Shown: piece by piece, positions 10,694-22,674 of the stretch | Layout of the letters: each line of letters opens with the position of its first letter | Position numbering within the stretch: position 1 is the first letter of the stretch | Origin: Petunia secreta | Taxonomy: Eukaryota; Streptophyta; Magnoliopsida; Solanales; Solanaceae | Reading direction: 5' to 3' | Assembly (NCBI GenBank): GCA_029990175.1 | Contig: JARKIP010000011.1 | Location: 21,054,001 to 21,118,000 of the forward strand | Length of the DNA stretch: 64,000 nucleotides | Notes under the pieces: generated by a model | The model's input: only the letters and a program-made list of their open reading frames with translations | Told to the model about the DNA's origin: nothing | The model's database searches: none | Translations under genes and position numbers: made by a program

Positions 10694-11006
10694 TCAGATT
10701 GGTGTTTGTTCCTACAAACACTATCTACATTTTGTTTATCAAAATCTGAAAATCAAAAAAAAAAAAAAAAAAAATCAAAAGGTCAAAAATCCAAGAAATT
10801 GATTCATAGATTTAGGGTTTCTTTTGATGAAATCTTTGTTACCAATTGTTGGTTGATGATTCTAGAAGTAGTATCTTGAAGGAATTGAACAACAAACAAC
10901 GTTTGGGGCATCAATTTGAAGAATTAAAATCTAAGGTTCTTCAAGTTTATCAACAAGTGATTTGGGGCTTTTGCATTTTGGGTGTTGGTTTTATACAATT
11001 GATCAT
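10694..11006 (+). mobile_element. Truncated 5' leader of the plus-strand element
   Basis: Leader-like sequence after the primer site with an A run at 10757-10773. It stops at 11006, where the Ogre-like LTR begins. No gag is present, so this element is cut short or interrupted here. Confidence 0.5.
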
Positions 11007-14000
11007 TGTCACGCCCTAAAACTTACGAGTTTATTATTTAAAGGCTTGTGACTCGTGTTTCAAGGTACAAAATATTTAGAGAGAACTTGGAGTCGCCACT
11101 TGGCAAGTTAAAGGTGTGCCAAGTCACCAAAAGGTACCTCGGAAACACCTTTGACTCGGCTAATAGTCTGCGTTAGAGATTCGAGTAAGGTTCTCCGTTG
11201 ACTCTCGGGAAGATATTAGGCACCCTCGAGTCCTGTGCCAAGCACAGTTGCTTTATTGCCGGATTTTAACTTATGAAGTATTTTGGTTGTAATAATTTGC
11301 CGCTTAACTAAAAGACTGTATCAGTTCACCCGTTGGGTATACCTTGACACAACTTTATACAAAAATCACTCGAAATGTATTATATAACGATTCAGCTCTC
11401 TTGAGTTAATTTCGTCAGTACCCAATAAGTAGATCGGATCATACTTATTAATTTGCCTAATGATATTATATTCTATATTTAAATACTTTGTAAAAAAATT
11501 TAATAAAAAATGGCTAAATTACTAAGCTATACAAAATCTGCCCATTTCAAAGTAAAAGAAACAAGTTTAATAAAACATGGCTAAGTTACCAACTTATACA
11601 AAATCGGCCTATTTCCAAGTAAAAGAAATATTATTATCGTCTGCTTAGCTTAAAAATAATTTGCATTGAAAACCCATATTTACTTAGTTGATTTCAAATT
11701 AGTCCTTAGTTATACTTATGAAATACTTGGAGTTTTAAAACTGCTAATTAATAAATATTGACTAAATGAGGACTTGACATGCAAAGAATTTCTTTTATTA
11801 AATTTCAGATTTGGAACCACACTGGTATACATAAATGAGCTGTTTTAGGGATCGTTTTGCAAATATACATTATGTTTTTGGCACAACAATGATTATTTTG
11901 AAAACAATTGTGAGGTGATAGGAGATAAAATATGTTAAAGTCGTTAAGTGGACAACTTTGTAAAGATTGGTGTATTTGAGTAAAGCCAACTTTACAAAAG
12001 ATTGACTTGTGCTCACTAATCTATTAAATTCTATTTTCAGGTTCATTTCTCCAATATTTCAATTCTTACTTTGACGTTATCCAGTAGCTTGTTTTTACAA
12101 TTTTTGACTTTATAAATAAAGGTCCTCACATTTGTCTAATTGTGTGATTATTCTTTTGTTAATTATTTGTTATAAAGTTTTCAAAACTATACTTAGAGTT
12201 AGAAGCAATTATATTCTAAAATCATAAATATACCTAACTGTCAAGAAACAAGAAACGTTCATATACATGCCACTTTAAGCTTGTTTGCACTATTGACCTA
12301 CTTTTGCTTTCCATTTCAGTTTTGTCGAAGTTCCAACTTTAACATGTATTTAAACTTTCGAATCTGATTATCATCCTGTTCAAATTGTTAAATCCAAATA
12401 TTTAAGTTTGCCTACTAGCTCCCTGTTTTATCCAATTATTAATAAGTTGCCACGTGGAGATAAACTTTGTAAACTAGTTACTAGCTTTAAACGTTAAAAC
12501 CCCCAGTGTCCTCTTCATTGGGCCATACATCAATATGCAATTAAATTTATGGCCCAAAAGTTAAATGGTTCTTTTCAACAATACATAAAGCAGCAAGTAA
12601 AAATACAGAAAAAAATTGAAAGCATAAAAGAAGAGGTGGTTTCAAATTGCAGGGCCTTGACAAGGCCATTTAGCACATGTGCAACAGCTAACATTCAAAT
12701 GAAACAAAGTACAATGTTAAGAAATATTTACCTAGATGTGCAGAAATTTACTAAGCAACCAGCAATGACACCAAACACAAGCAGCTAGGTGCAGCCACAA
12801 CCAGCAACTAACAGCCCCTTTAACACCCCTCAAACTTGACTTAAACTCAAGAATTTATAACCTAAAAAACTCCTGGAGTAACACTCTTTTAGTTCTAAAT
12901 TCTTTTCCTCTCAAAAACTCATTATTTTTCCTTTTTTCCCACAAATTTCAGAACTGTTTCTGTTGTATTTTCAGCAGATAGTTGATGTTAAAAGAGGGTA
13001 GTAAATGCCCTATTTAATGGCTGAAAATTGAGTGTTTTAATCCAATTTTCAAGAAAGTACAGCAGCTCTAAGAACATTGTTTCAGCAGCTCTATGTTGTC
13101 CCAAAAGCTTAAATATACAAGAAGTGTCCTTTCAAAGGACACCAATCAATGATTATGCTAACTAAAAAGACTAGTACCAACTAAATAAAACTAAAATCAG
13201 TCCAAATTAATTTGAAACTGAACCAAAAGGCTCCCAGATCCTAACTTTATAGCTATACTAATCCAAGTTCAAACCAAAAGCAAGAACAAACAAGCTAAAC
13301 TAGTGTTTCAAGTTTTCTGGATAAACAAAATGTTTAAAACCTCCCTAAGATGAACTAAACAGAGCATAATATTCACACAAGTCTTAGATTCCATATTTAA
13401 CTCAAAGAAAACTCACAAACACACTACCCACCTTAAAAAATTAAACTAATATTAAACAAAACTAATATGGATGAAGTTTGAACCAAGTTCATGCTAATTC
13501 ATCACACTTAGACAAATCTAAACAAGACTCCAAGCTTAATTCTAATGGACAACAAACTGAACAGAAATTCAGACCAATGCATCATCGCAAAAAAGAACCT
13601 GTAACCTATCGCTTAATAGAATTAATATGACAAAGAAAGAAATGCTTCAAGGATTAAGAATTCGTATTAGAACAAGAGGATAACAGACAGCCGAGAACTA
13701 GCAAAAATATGAAACAACGTGCATGTATATGATTGGGAAGCGGCGAAAAGCTGAAACAACTCCCACAAAAACCGTCGAAATAGAGAAATTTGCGAAACAA
13801 AAAAAAAACATGTATATATATATATATATGATTGGGAAGCGACGAAAAGCCGAACAACTCCCAAAAATTTCTTTTTCATTACTTTAAGACAAAACAGACA
13901 CACACACTGATTGTACGAGCTAAAATATTACCACTAATTGACACTATCTAATAGCTAAACATGTTCAAGTTCTTGACAGAAACAAACACTTGGGAGAGTA

Positions 14001-15425
14001 TTTATACTTGTAGCACTTACTAGTACAAGCAAAACTAAGCAATGAACTGGAAAACAACATTTTCTCCTAACACTAAACCGCCAGGAGGTGAATTCAAGCT
14101 CAATACTTCCCTAACAACAAAGCAGAACAAGTAAAAAAAACCTGAACAAAAAAACCAGTGTCAGATAATTTTCAAACTTAATACCAATCCAGACAAAATT
14201 CTACATGAATCTACAAGAAAACTGGAATAAACATAGCAATATTAGGGAAACGAGTCTCAACAGTAATTAGTAAAGATACATGCGACATAAAACATTTTTT
14301 ATCTTCTAAAGCTAAACATGAAAAATACTAGACTATTACTAAACTAGCACGGTAAACAAAAGTAAAATGGGGGAAAAGTGATTGGGGAATTTTCTTTCTA
14401 AGCCGTCGAGTATAGTGCATCATCATTGCCTCTATCAACTACACTGCTTCTTCGGCTTTATGCCACAAGCGACATCGCCACAGCCTCGAATCATCACTGG
14501 CCTCATCATGAAACTGCAGTACCAATAGAACAATAGCAGCCGCACCAAATCGTCTCATGGATGCCTCGACGATTCACCACTTTTTCATGCTCGAATCAAA
14601 TAACAAAACATCACAGTATCCTCACCAACACTGCTCGAGTTGCTGTCGCTTCCAACACTGCATCACCACCTTCAAAGCTTCCAAAAATAAAATCATCACA
14701 TGCTCCTTTCGAAACAACAACCCCTCCAAAAACGTCAAACAAACAGCCACATCATCCCCATCTCACCAAAACCAGAAAAAGAACAAAAAATTAAGGGAGA
14801 GAGAGAACATGAAACAGGAAAAAAAATGAGAACGGGTAAGAAATGGCAGGGATTTTCAAAGGGATACGCGGGTGAAAGAAGGGAGTAAGGGGAAGAGAAG
14901 GAAACAAAAAAAAAAACATAACAAAAAAGTAAAACTTACCGGACTTGAAGTTTGACTGAATTTTTAAAGCTCGATCTACAAAAATTAGCTAAGATTTTAA
15001 AGAAACCAAGTTGAGAAATTGAATGAGGGGGACGAGAGGAGTCGAATGGTATATTTTTATATTTTTCCGGCCACCGGCGGCGGCCGAACGGTGGAGAGGT
15101 GATGGCTTTAGTTTTCTGGCGGCCAGGCAGAATTCCGCCATGGCTTTGCCAGCTTTGGAAGCTAAAGGGGAATGAGGCTTTTTGTGAAGGGGAAAGGCTT
15201 AAATATTGTAGGTATATGGGCCGGGTTAGGGTATTGGGCTAGTGGACTGAAGTATTGGGCTGCTTTTCTTTTGATAATGTGGAGTCTAAAACACATACTA
15301 TTTACATACTAACATAAAATCAAGCAATTAGAAAAACCAATTAATTGACAATTATGCTACCTACCAAAAATCACATAATATTAAACAATAAATAATTTAT
15401 CTTAGGCCAAAATTAGGTGATTACA
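11007..15425 (-). mobile_element. Ogre-like LTR, 4.4 kb
   Basis: The block begins TGTCACGCCC and ends GGTGATTACA, giving TG...CA ends over 4419 bp, a length typical of Ogre-group LTRs. Near its left end is GGAGTCGCCACTTGG followed by a GGCACCCTCGAG phrase; the same architecture recurs in the LTR at 22675-29882. On the minus strand the start reads TGTAATCACCTAATTTTGGC, resembling the starts of two other LTRs here (TGTTGACA...ATTTTGTCCC). It is followed on its right by an Ogre-type 3' internal region, so it is best read as a 3' LTR on the minus strand. Flanks ATCAT (left) and ATTAT (right) differ by one base, so a solo LTR is an alternative. ORFs inside it show no family pattern. Confidence 0.65.
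13731..13866. repeat. Short tandem duplication with TA microsatellite
   Basis: Two copies of a segment starting ATATGATTGGGAAGCG and containing CGAAAAGC...CAACTCCCA (13729 and 13828), separated by a TA run (13812-13828). It lies inside the Ogre-like LTR. Confidence 0.6.
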
Positions 15426-17850
15426 ATTATTGGGTCTGTTCATGGACTTATAAGGAGCTTATAAGAAATTGACTCGAAAAGGAAATAGACGCTGTCGTTT
15501 AGCGGAGACCGACTCGAAATGAAATGATCGCTATCTTTTAGCGGAAACTGACTCGAGAAAAAAATGATCGCTATCTTTTAGCGAAAACTGACTCGACAGG
15601 AAATGACCGTTATCTTTTAATGGGAATTGACTCAAAAAGAAAATGGTCGCTATCTTTTAGCAGATCTTGACATGGAAAGGAAACACTTGCTATCTTTGAG
15701 CGAGAACTGTTCAAAAAGGAAATGGGCGCTATCTTTGAGCGATCTGACTTGAAAAGGAAATGATAGCTATCTTTTAGCTGAAAAACTGACTCGAAAAAGA
15801 AACAGTCGCTATCTTTGAGCGAAAAAATCGAAAAAGGAATGACGCTATCTTTGAGCTGAAACTGACTCGAAAACGGAAATGATCACTATCTTTTAGCAGA
15901 TCTTGACATGGAAAGAAAATGATCGCTATCTTTAAGAGAAAACTGATTTGAAAAGGAAATGTGCGCTGTCTTTTAGCATATCTGACTCGAAAACGAAACT
16001 GACGCTATCTTTTAGGGGAAAACTGACTCAAAAATGGTCGCTATCTTTTAGCGAAAACTGACTCAAAAAGGAAATAGTTGCTATCTTTTAGCGAAACTGA
16101 CTCGAAAAGGAAATAGTCGATGTCTTTTAGTGAAACCGACTCGAAAAGGAAACGATCGATGTCTTTTAGTGGAAACTGACTGGAAAAGGAAATGGCCGCT
16201 ATCTTTTAACGGATCTGACTCGAAAAGGAAGTAAAATGATATTTGAGAGGGCCCAGTGCTGAAGATTGACACCTTTCTTGTGGGTCATATCTTCTCCATT
16301 CACCTGATCATGATAAACTCTCGCTTGTAAGCTGAAAAATCTAACCATTTCTCACATGTGGCTTTTACTCAAAAGCTGCGAACTCTGAACCATTATCATA
16401 GCAGGGTCTTGTTTTGAAGATTGAAAACCCCGGCCAATTTTTGAAATGGGGTTCCGTTTGAAACTTAGAACAGCTGCTCTCGATCTAGGTGGTTCGTGCT
16501 CTTCAAAGTAAACTCTCTCAACTAAATGTTCATCAAAACCAAAAGTTTATCCATGATGACTTTTCATGGTACAATCTTGGTGTATCATCCTTTCCATTGA
16601 TGTGCGATGCCGGTCTCCAATTATTAAGATTGGTCATGACTTGCTGAACTTTTTCCATTGTCGAGGGTGTGCCCTGCTCGCTGGAATTAAACCTGAATCC
16701 TGAACGACAGAGTTTTGCAATTTTCTTTGTTGCTGATGTGAGATTAACACCAAAAGAGCGAGGAATTAATGGTAAGGCAAGATATACAAAGTGGAATGAA
16801 AAGCTTAAGGACGAAAGTCGTTTGAACAAGAAACGTCTTTCTTAAAAGGGAAAATTATCTAGCAATATACTGGTGACCTTGATGATCATGACATGTATCT
16901 TGGGTGACCCCATCTGACCAGTGCCACTTGTTTGTCGAGAGTTGCTCCATGACAGATGTCAAACCATAACCAAGTTGAGGTGACTCTAAAGTCGACTAGT
17001 AGCGCTATTTTTGGGTTTTCGCCAACTAGTCTCTCTCTTTAATCTTTTGCCTCACTGTTGTCTTGCGGCACCTTCTCAGGTTTTCACTGGTTAGACTTCT
17101 TCTTTTCTTTTCTTTTTCTTTTTTTTCGATTTAGAACACAAAACATCTCTTTCGATGGAATCACTGACTTGCCATAAAGGAAGATCTGACATAAACTCCC
17201 CAAATGCATCATGAGGTGACTGTGTACAATTCACCATCCTTTGCACACATTATCTTTAAAAATAAAAAAATTGCTGCCCCAGCTTAGAATAAACTGGGGC
17301 GCTTTGGGTTTCTCTTTAATCAGAAAAAAGATATGTTAAGATTCTTTGGGCGGATGACTTTAAAAAATGAAACAAAAGAATTTGTCCTAGTTTAGCATAA
17401 ACCGGGGCTCTGCATTTCTTTTATATTGGCTGCAAACTTGGAGGCAAGGTTTTGAGTCAATATGAGATAGGGGAAAAATGAAGTTTCTCCTGTTACAAAC
17501 AAAAAGAAAATGGAGAGAAATATTGAATTTGCTCCATTTTATTAAAAATTAAAAACAGCTTCTGTCCCAGTTTAGGATAAACAGGGGTCTTTGATTTTCT
17601 TTACATATGCTGCAAAACTGGAAGCAAGCTTTGCGTGAATAAAAGAAAAACAGGGAAAAAGGAATTTTCTCCTATTGCGACCACACCGGAATGGTTGCCT
17701 ACGTATCTTTTTAGAGGAATCAGGTCAGACGTAGCTCTGGGCTTAAATGCTCAACTTTCTTTTGATGTTCTTCAATTTCACTTCAGTTTGGTACAATTAC
17801 ATTAATTCCAACTGATAATATGCCTCGAAAGTACACCGGTCCAATATAAG
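15426..17850 (-). mobile_element. 3' internal (untranslated) region of an Ogre-like element
   Basis: Non-coding DNA next to the LTR start at 15425. It holds a 40-bp tandem array (15471-16240), then unique sequence, then duplicated segments with CCCAGTTTAG.ATAAAC.GGGG (17278, 17388 and 17568). At 17690-17750 the minus strand reads GAGCTACGTCTGACCTGATT followed by GATACGTAGGCA, a phrase I associate with the 3' part of Ogre-type elements in nightshades, from memory. No pol sequence is present to the right, so the element is truncated near 17850. I could not see a convincing polypurine tract at the LTR junction. Confidence 0.5.
15471..16240 (+). repeat. 40-bp tandem array, about 19 units
   Basis: Units of 35-42 bases follow the pattern GACTCGAAAAGGAAATGATC then GCTATCTTTTAGCGGAAACT. 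The second half contains an inverted repeat, CGCTA...TAGCG, that can form a small hairpin in most units. Units differ by point changes and small indels, and two variants (GACATGGAAAGGAAAC... and ...GAGCGA) recur, suggesting local higher-order copying. Such arrays are known from the 3' untranslated regions of Ogre elements, where they can seed satellite DNA. Confidence 0.9.
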
Positions 17851-18195
17851 GGACCTGATTCTTTCACCAATACGAACCCTAATCAATTAGAAACCATTTG
17901 GTTTGGATTTAGTATAGTATTTTATAAAACCGAATATCGAAATTACCGAACCTAAAGTCATCTACCATACCATACCGACCCACACACACTCCTACAAAGG
18001 AACCGAGTTAGTTAGGGACCTGAACCCAAAATCATATATGGATGCACAGGAATTCCCATTCTAAGCTTGGATGGGGTGTTGAAGTCCAATCTACATGTAC
18101 ACAGAGACCCAATATTATTCCGAGGCCCAAGCCTCTTTAATGTAGTTTCTGTATATAATATTGAAAGGGATCCGACCTGATCCATTTAACTTAAC

Positions 18196-18203
18196 TATAA
18201 ATA
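18196..18203 (+). promoter_or_regulatory. Candidate TATA box for the ORF at 18457
   Basis: TATAAATA, followed about 50-100 bases later by a CT-rich leader (CTCCTCTCTTTTCTCTCTCT), an arrangement common in plant promoters. It fits a transcript covering the ORF at 18457-18906. Confidence 0.45.
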
Positions 18204-18404
18204 GCTTTATATTATAATAATGTACTGTTTTGCCATTTTCATAATACGAAACAAATATTTTGCTCCTCTCTTTTCTCTCTCTAGAATGTTCTAATTCTAG
18301 GGTTTACCTTTCCTTATTATTGAAAGAGTTTTACAAGTTTACATGTTCTCAAATTCTCAAAGTTTTTTCCAGATTCTTCCACCACAGTTCCCCCTCTCTC
18401 TTCC

Positions 18405-18479
18405 ATGAATCCTAATCAATTAGAAACCCTAAATTTGTCGGACACAAAATTAAAATATGGTAAATCAGGTACCGGTTGA
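18405..18479 (+). CDS. Overlapping upstream ORF, 24 residues
   Basis: The first ATG after the TATA box opens a 24-codon frame (MNPNQLETLN...) that ends at TGA 18477-18479, 23 bases past the ATG of the next ORF and in another frame. If transcribed, ribosomes would meet this ATG first and could miss the longer ORF. The 18-base phrase CCTAATCAATTAGAAACC around its start also occurs at 17879, so part of this leader is duplicated. Whether it is translated is unknown. Confidence 0.3.
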   Translation: MNPNQLETLNLSDTKLKYGKSGTG

Positions 18480-18906
18480 TGAACCGGTAGCAGCTATGCC
18501 TTTTGGTGAACAAGATGTTACCCCCGAAGATCTTTGGAACGAAATCAAAATTTGGAGAGCAGATTCAGAGGAAGGTGACTTGATTGTAGGCGACATTGAT
18601 TTTACTCATTACATATCTAAAACTACCAAACTGGGGATGAGCCCGAAATTGGCAATGTTGTGTTCGGGAATAATGCTACTCTGGAGTGGGTTAAATCAAC
18701 CCCAGTTCGAGTGTACCATGAAGAAACCCCGTTGGGTGACTGAAGATGAAATCAAGGCAAGAAGTGAACAGTTTGATCGTCTCACATTCACGCAAAGAGC
18801 TCATTACTACACAAAATTTGAGTTGAGGAAGGAGTACAATAGAAAGCTCATGCATAAGATGGGCATCAAGAATGTTATTAAGAACGATTTTTATGCTTTT
18901 GCGTAA
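18457..18906 (+). CDS. Unrecognised 149-residue ORF, probably a first exon
   Basis: The ORF starts MVNQVPVDEPVAAMPF. It is acidic in its first third, then has a hydrophobic patch (LAMLCSGIMLLW, residues 71-82) and a charged end rich in K, R, E and Y (FELRKEYNRKLMHKM). Composition looks coding, unlike the surrounding AT-rich DNA. I do not recognise the family. It lies behind a TATA box and CT-rich leader with an overlapping upstream ORF. The stop at 18904-18906 falls within TTTGC/GTAAGT, a strong splice donor, so the reading frame may really leave through an intron at 18902. A hAT-like remnant begins about 100 bases downstream and no second exon was found, so the gene is likely truncated or retro-captured. 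Confidence 0.4.
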   Translation: MVNQVPVDEPVAAMPFGEQDVTPEDLWNEIKIWRADSEEGDLIVGDIDFTHYISKTTKLGMSPKLAMLCSGIMLLWSGLNQPQFECTMKKPRWVTEDEIKARSEQFDRLTFTQRAHYYTKFELRKEYNRKLMHKMGIKNVIKNDFYAFA

Positions 18907-18997
18907 GTCTCATTTGTTGCTTTCAGAAAAAATTGATGAGGTAAATATTCTATGATTAAAATTATTAAATTATTTTTCTTAACCAATGGATATATAT

Positions 18998-19510
18998 AGG
19001 TGGCTCAAGAATAAGACCATTAATGCTTTTGTTTTAGGCCCCAAGAGTTTAAGGCCCCCAAAATTTTGTTATTAGTTATATTTATTTATAATGAGAATTG
19101 TTTTACCAAGTAAATAAATGTAATTATTTGTTACCATAAATTACATTGATTCTAATTGTCAAAAATCATATTTATGAAAATGAAAATTTGAATAGTTTAA
19201 ATAAAAGTTCTAAAATATTTAGATTAATTTCTATTGTGAAAAACTTGATCTTTTTAATGTAAAACCTTGAAGAAAAAATTTACTCTATTACTAATGTTAG
19301 CTCGGTACAATTTTAATCGTTTATCTTAATCAGACGTGTCTATATTAGTAAAAATATTTAAAGGGACTAATTCTTAAAAAGATATTGTAATCAACTCAAA
19401 TAATTAAAATTATGAACTTTAAATTCAAAATATACATGAATAATATTATAAAAACTTATGCATTTTATTAAATATTAGCTTTAGGCCCCGATTACATTAA
19501 GTCATCCCTA
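18998..19510. mobile_element. Decayed hAT-like non-autonomous element
   Basis: The left part reads GGTGGCTCAAGAATAAGACC then TTTTAGGCCCC; the right part has TTTAGGCCCCGATTACATT then CATCCCTACC. The paired AGGCCCC subterminal words resemble those near the ends of the hAT element at 21059-21643. Edges are approximate and no 8-bp duplication was found. Confidence 0.4.
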
Positions 19511-20280
19511 CCGGTGGAAGAAACCTAGAACTTAAAAAATACATCAGGGATGAGGGAGGGTAAACAAAGTCAAAGGTGGTAAACTAATTACTACTATATG
19601 TTACACGTTACTCATACATTTATCGTCAATTGTAGAAATCATGACATTATTGATGTGAGTGCATATTTCCACTACATAACTGTTCAAAATATCAAAATAA
19701 CATTTTAACTGAAATTGTGTTTTCTTAAGTTAACATTTAAAAAAAAAAGAGTGATAATTGTCTTCCATAGTAGAAGAGCGGAATGTAGTAAAAAGAACAA
19801 ATGTCGCATTATTGAAGTCGGAACTCAAGTGGGAATATGAGGGTAAATTTCACTATAAAATGTATATGAGACCTCAATATATCAGAGGAATTCGGTCTGT
19901 ATTAGTACTAACTTAGACCTACTAGACTAATAATATTTACAAACTATATTTGCTTATAATTGATTGTATTCTTATAGGTCTGCTTATTCTTCTTATATGA
20001 AATGATGACTACGTCTAGCAAGTTATCAACTATAGAATGATTATTATCAAATGAAGCAAGCAGCAACCTGCATTTTGCACAAATTGTATCACGTTTTTAT
20101 TTTAAAAATGTTAGCATCTCCATTCTTGTATGATGAGAGCTACTTAGGCATTATCTATTTCTTTATAAAATAAAGTTCCTAAAGCAAATGGTGGAAATAA
20201 AATAACCACATGAAATTTATCATTATCTATTTTGAGAAGGAAAAGACAGAACACCAGCATAGCATCAAGGTATTCGCAAT
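19511..20280. other. Unclassified AT-rich DNA
   Basis: No coding or repeat-end signal recognised. Confidence 0.3.
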
Positions 20281-20480
20281 ATGAGCCCGTTTGGGTAAGC
20301 TTAAAAAGTAGCTTAAAAGTATATATGTGCCTTCAAGTAAAAAATAAGTGTTTCGTAACTCAAAAAATAAAGAATTTATAAATATTTTTGTGCTTAAAAG
20401 AAGTCTAAAATAAAAAATTAGGATTTCCTAAATTTTTCAAAAATGACTTATTATGAATAATAATATTTTGATACCCTGAA
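20281..20480. mobile_element. MITE-like fragment
   Basis: Starts with AGCCCGTTTGGGTAAGCTTA and continues with AAGTAGCTTAAAAG and AAAAATAAGTG phrases. This type of opening is common at one end of small hAT-like MITEs; compare 40432-41052. The other end is not visible. Confidence 0.35.
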
Positions 20481-21050
20481 GTCAGTATGAAGAAAGCTAA
20501 GTTTGTCCTTTCCCCAGCTTCCTAAAATTGATCGGAAGTTCCACGAGTGTTGTTTCAAATTGGCAACTAGCAAATCAGCAATGACCAAAATTTATCCAAA
20601 AGTCTGAACCACGTCTTTTAAGTTGTCCACTACTTCACTGTCCTAACGAAAGTATATCTGCAAAGGAAACTAGTGAATCAATATTTTTGATGGTGTGCGA
20701 ATGCCTTGAATTTATTTTTAGATGTTAAACATTAAGGTGAATTTATATTTGAAAAGTAAGTTAAGCAAATTAATTAAGGAGATAACAAAGTTTGAAATAC
20801 AGAGATAACACTAGTTACTTTCAGTTTGATCACGAAAAATGCCCAACTTGAGTGATAATTTAACATACTCCGAAGCTATGCATAATACTATAAGTAATAT
20901 AAACGGCACCTGCTACTTTTAAAATCAAGATATCAGAAAAAAATTCGGTAATTTTTTATAAAGAAAATGTTAGTAGTAATTAGCTCGCGAAGATGTAAAC
21001 GGTAATTGAGAAACGAGGAAATTCTTAAGGGATTTTCACACTATAAAGCA
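20481..21050. other. Unclassified AT-rich DNA
   Basis: Nothing recognised between the MITE-like fragment and the hAT element. Confidence 0.3.
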
Positions 21051-21058
21051 CTTTTAGG

Positions 21059-21643
21059 CAGGGACAGTTCAACAAAATTAGTGGCCCTAAAGCAGATCGT
21101 AATAAGAGGTCTTAAATTTATTTACTAAAATGTCTCTATTGTTATTTCCCATCATGTACGTATCATGGTGGAACTATTTATTAGCAATATTACTCACTAA
21201 GGTTTAGATAATATTTCTTAAATATATACTGACAGTTAATATTAATATAACATTCTCACTAAGTAAATGTCAAAACGATATGATACAATTGGAATAAATT
21301 TAGTCTATTCTAAAGTGAAAAAATGGCTTAATCCACTTTTATAAGAAATAATCTTACTATTAAAATATGTCAAAGACAAACTTCTTTTTTCTAAATATCA
21401 AAGTCATCGTCAAATTATTCATTTTCATATTTGCATGTTTACCTAATACTTGAATTATTTATTTGAATAACCTCAATTAATTACATTCCAAAAACGAAGT
21501 ACTACATTTAGTACTTATCTTTTCTTGATAAATCTATTATATGTAAATCATAGACTTAGACAATTTTGAAGCCCCTAATTTGAGGGAGAGGGGGAGCGTG
21601 GGCTAAAGCAATTGCTTTAGGTCCTCCCCTAAGGCCGATCCCG
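21059..21643. mobile_element. Non-autonomous hAT element, 585 bp
   Basis: Begins CAGGGACAGTTC and ends GGCCGATCCCG, imperfect terminal inverted repeats of hAT type (CAGGG...). It is flanked by a perfect 8-bp duplication, CTTTTAGG, at 21051-21058 and 21644-21651, which is the hAT signature length. Inside are paired GGCCCTAAAGC and GCTTTAGGTCC words near the ends and otherwise AT-rich DNA with no transposase. Confidence 0.85.
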
Positions 21644-21659
21644 CTTTTAGGATAAGTAC

Positions 21660-22674
21660 TGCATTTATAATGATTCATCTTATTTTATGATATCAATAGA
21701 GATTTCAATAAGAAGAATATTATACAATTATACATTCTTCTGCTATTTTTTATTTAACCAATTGAGCGGGAGATATTTCAAGTTTTTGTGAAAATAGACA
21801 GGTTTAGCCCCTGCCACAGTTTTGATCCGCATGAAAAAATCTTATATTTTTTGCCCCAGTCAAAAAAGCTTCTTGCGGTCGTCATAAATTACTAGGGAGA
21901 AACTCCTGACAAACTCTAGGTCATGCTGATAGTAAGATATAGCGATTGCCAGGAGTTTTTCCGATGAAGGCGAATAGTATATACTTTGGAGCCAAACCTA
22001 TGACAATGAACGCCATAAGTGTCATATATATGTAAATCTCTCAGGGTAGTTTGGTTAAGAAAATTTGCCAATTTAAAATAAGGGAAGATTTACAGAACTA
22101 TGATAGCATAGGGAATGTTTTTCTCCTTGACCCTATTTATCATGGTATAGAAAAAATGATCCTTCGTTGATAATGTCTAGACGGAAATACTCAACACTTA
22201 ATTAGTGACATGTGATCTTCCTTGTTCCTGTCCAGCTAAATTACATTAAAGTCTCGGCAGGACAATACTTACAATAGGTCCATTCTACTCGTGTCCAACT
22301 AAATTTCTGAAATATTGGCAAATGAACTCTTGAAGTCTTGGCAAGGAAATACTTGTCAGTGATTCTCCTCCTCATCTCCAACTAAACTATCTTGAAATCT
22401 TGACAAATAGGCAGTACTTGAATTCGACCTTTAACCCAGCTAAATTACCTCACGACCCCTTCACCTCCTTCTCCAAACTAGGAAGGAGGACGTCACACCA
22501 AAGGTTTGAAGTTAATGCCAACTTCGGACCAAAGGTTTGAAGTTGCGATCCAGTAATATGATCTGAAGTTAGGTTTTTCTGCATACCAAATTTGGAGAGA
22601 GGAGTAAGAATTGAATATATTGTGGATATCAAATGTTCTATAAATACCACTACTGAAAATGGCTATTTGTGCAC
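21660..22674. other. Unclassified DNA with weak tandem units
   Basis: At 22220-22440 three degenerate units of about 80 bases share CCAACTAAATTxC and TCTTGGCAAGGAAATACTT-like phrases. The last 60 bases before 22675 (…AAAATGGCTATTTGTGCAC) probably belong to the outer left arm of the foldback element that resumes at 29883. Confidence 0.4.

Noticed and set aside
14557..14888. Overlapping plus-strand ORFs within the Ogre-like LTR
   Set aside because: S/T/K-rich low-complexity translations in the transcribed part of an LTR; no domain and the element reads on the other strand.
11007..15430. Solo LTR with flanking duplication ATCAT/ATTAT
   Set aside because: One of five bases differs, and Ogre-type 3' internal DNA seems to adjoin on the right, so a truncated 3' LTR is more likely; not excluded.
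15471..16240. A CRISPR-like array of regularly spaced repeats
   Set aside because: The units are directly abutting and degenerate with no spacers, and the context is a plant retrotransposon; it is a minisatellite.
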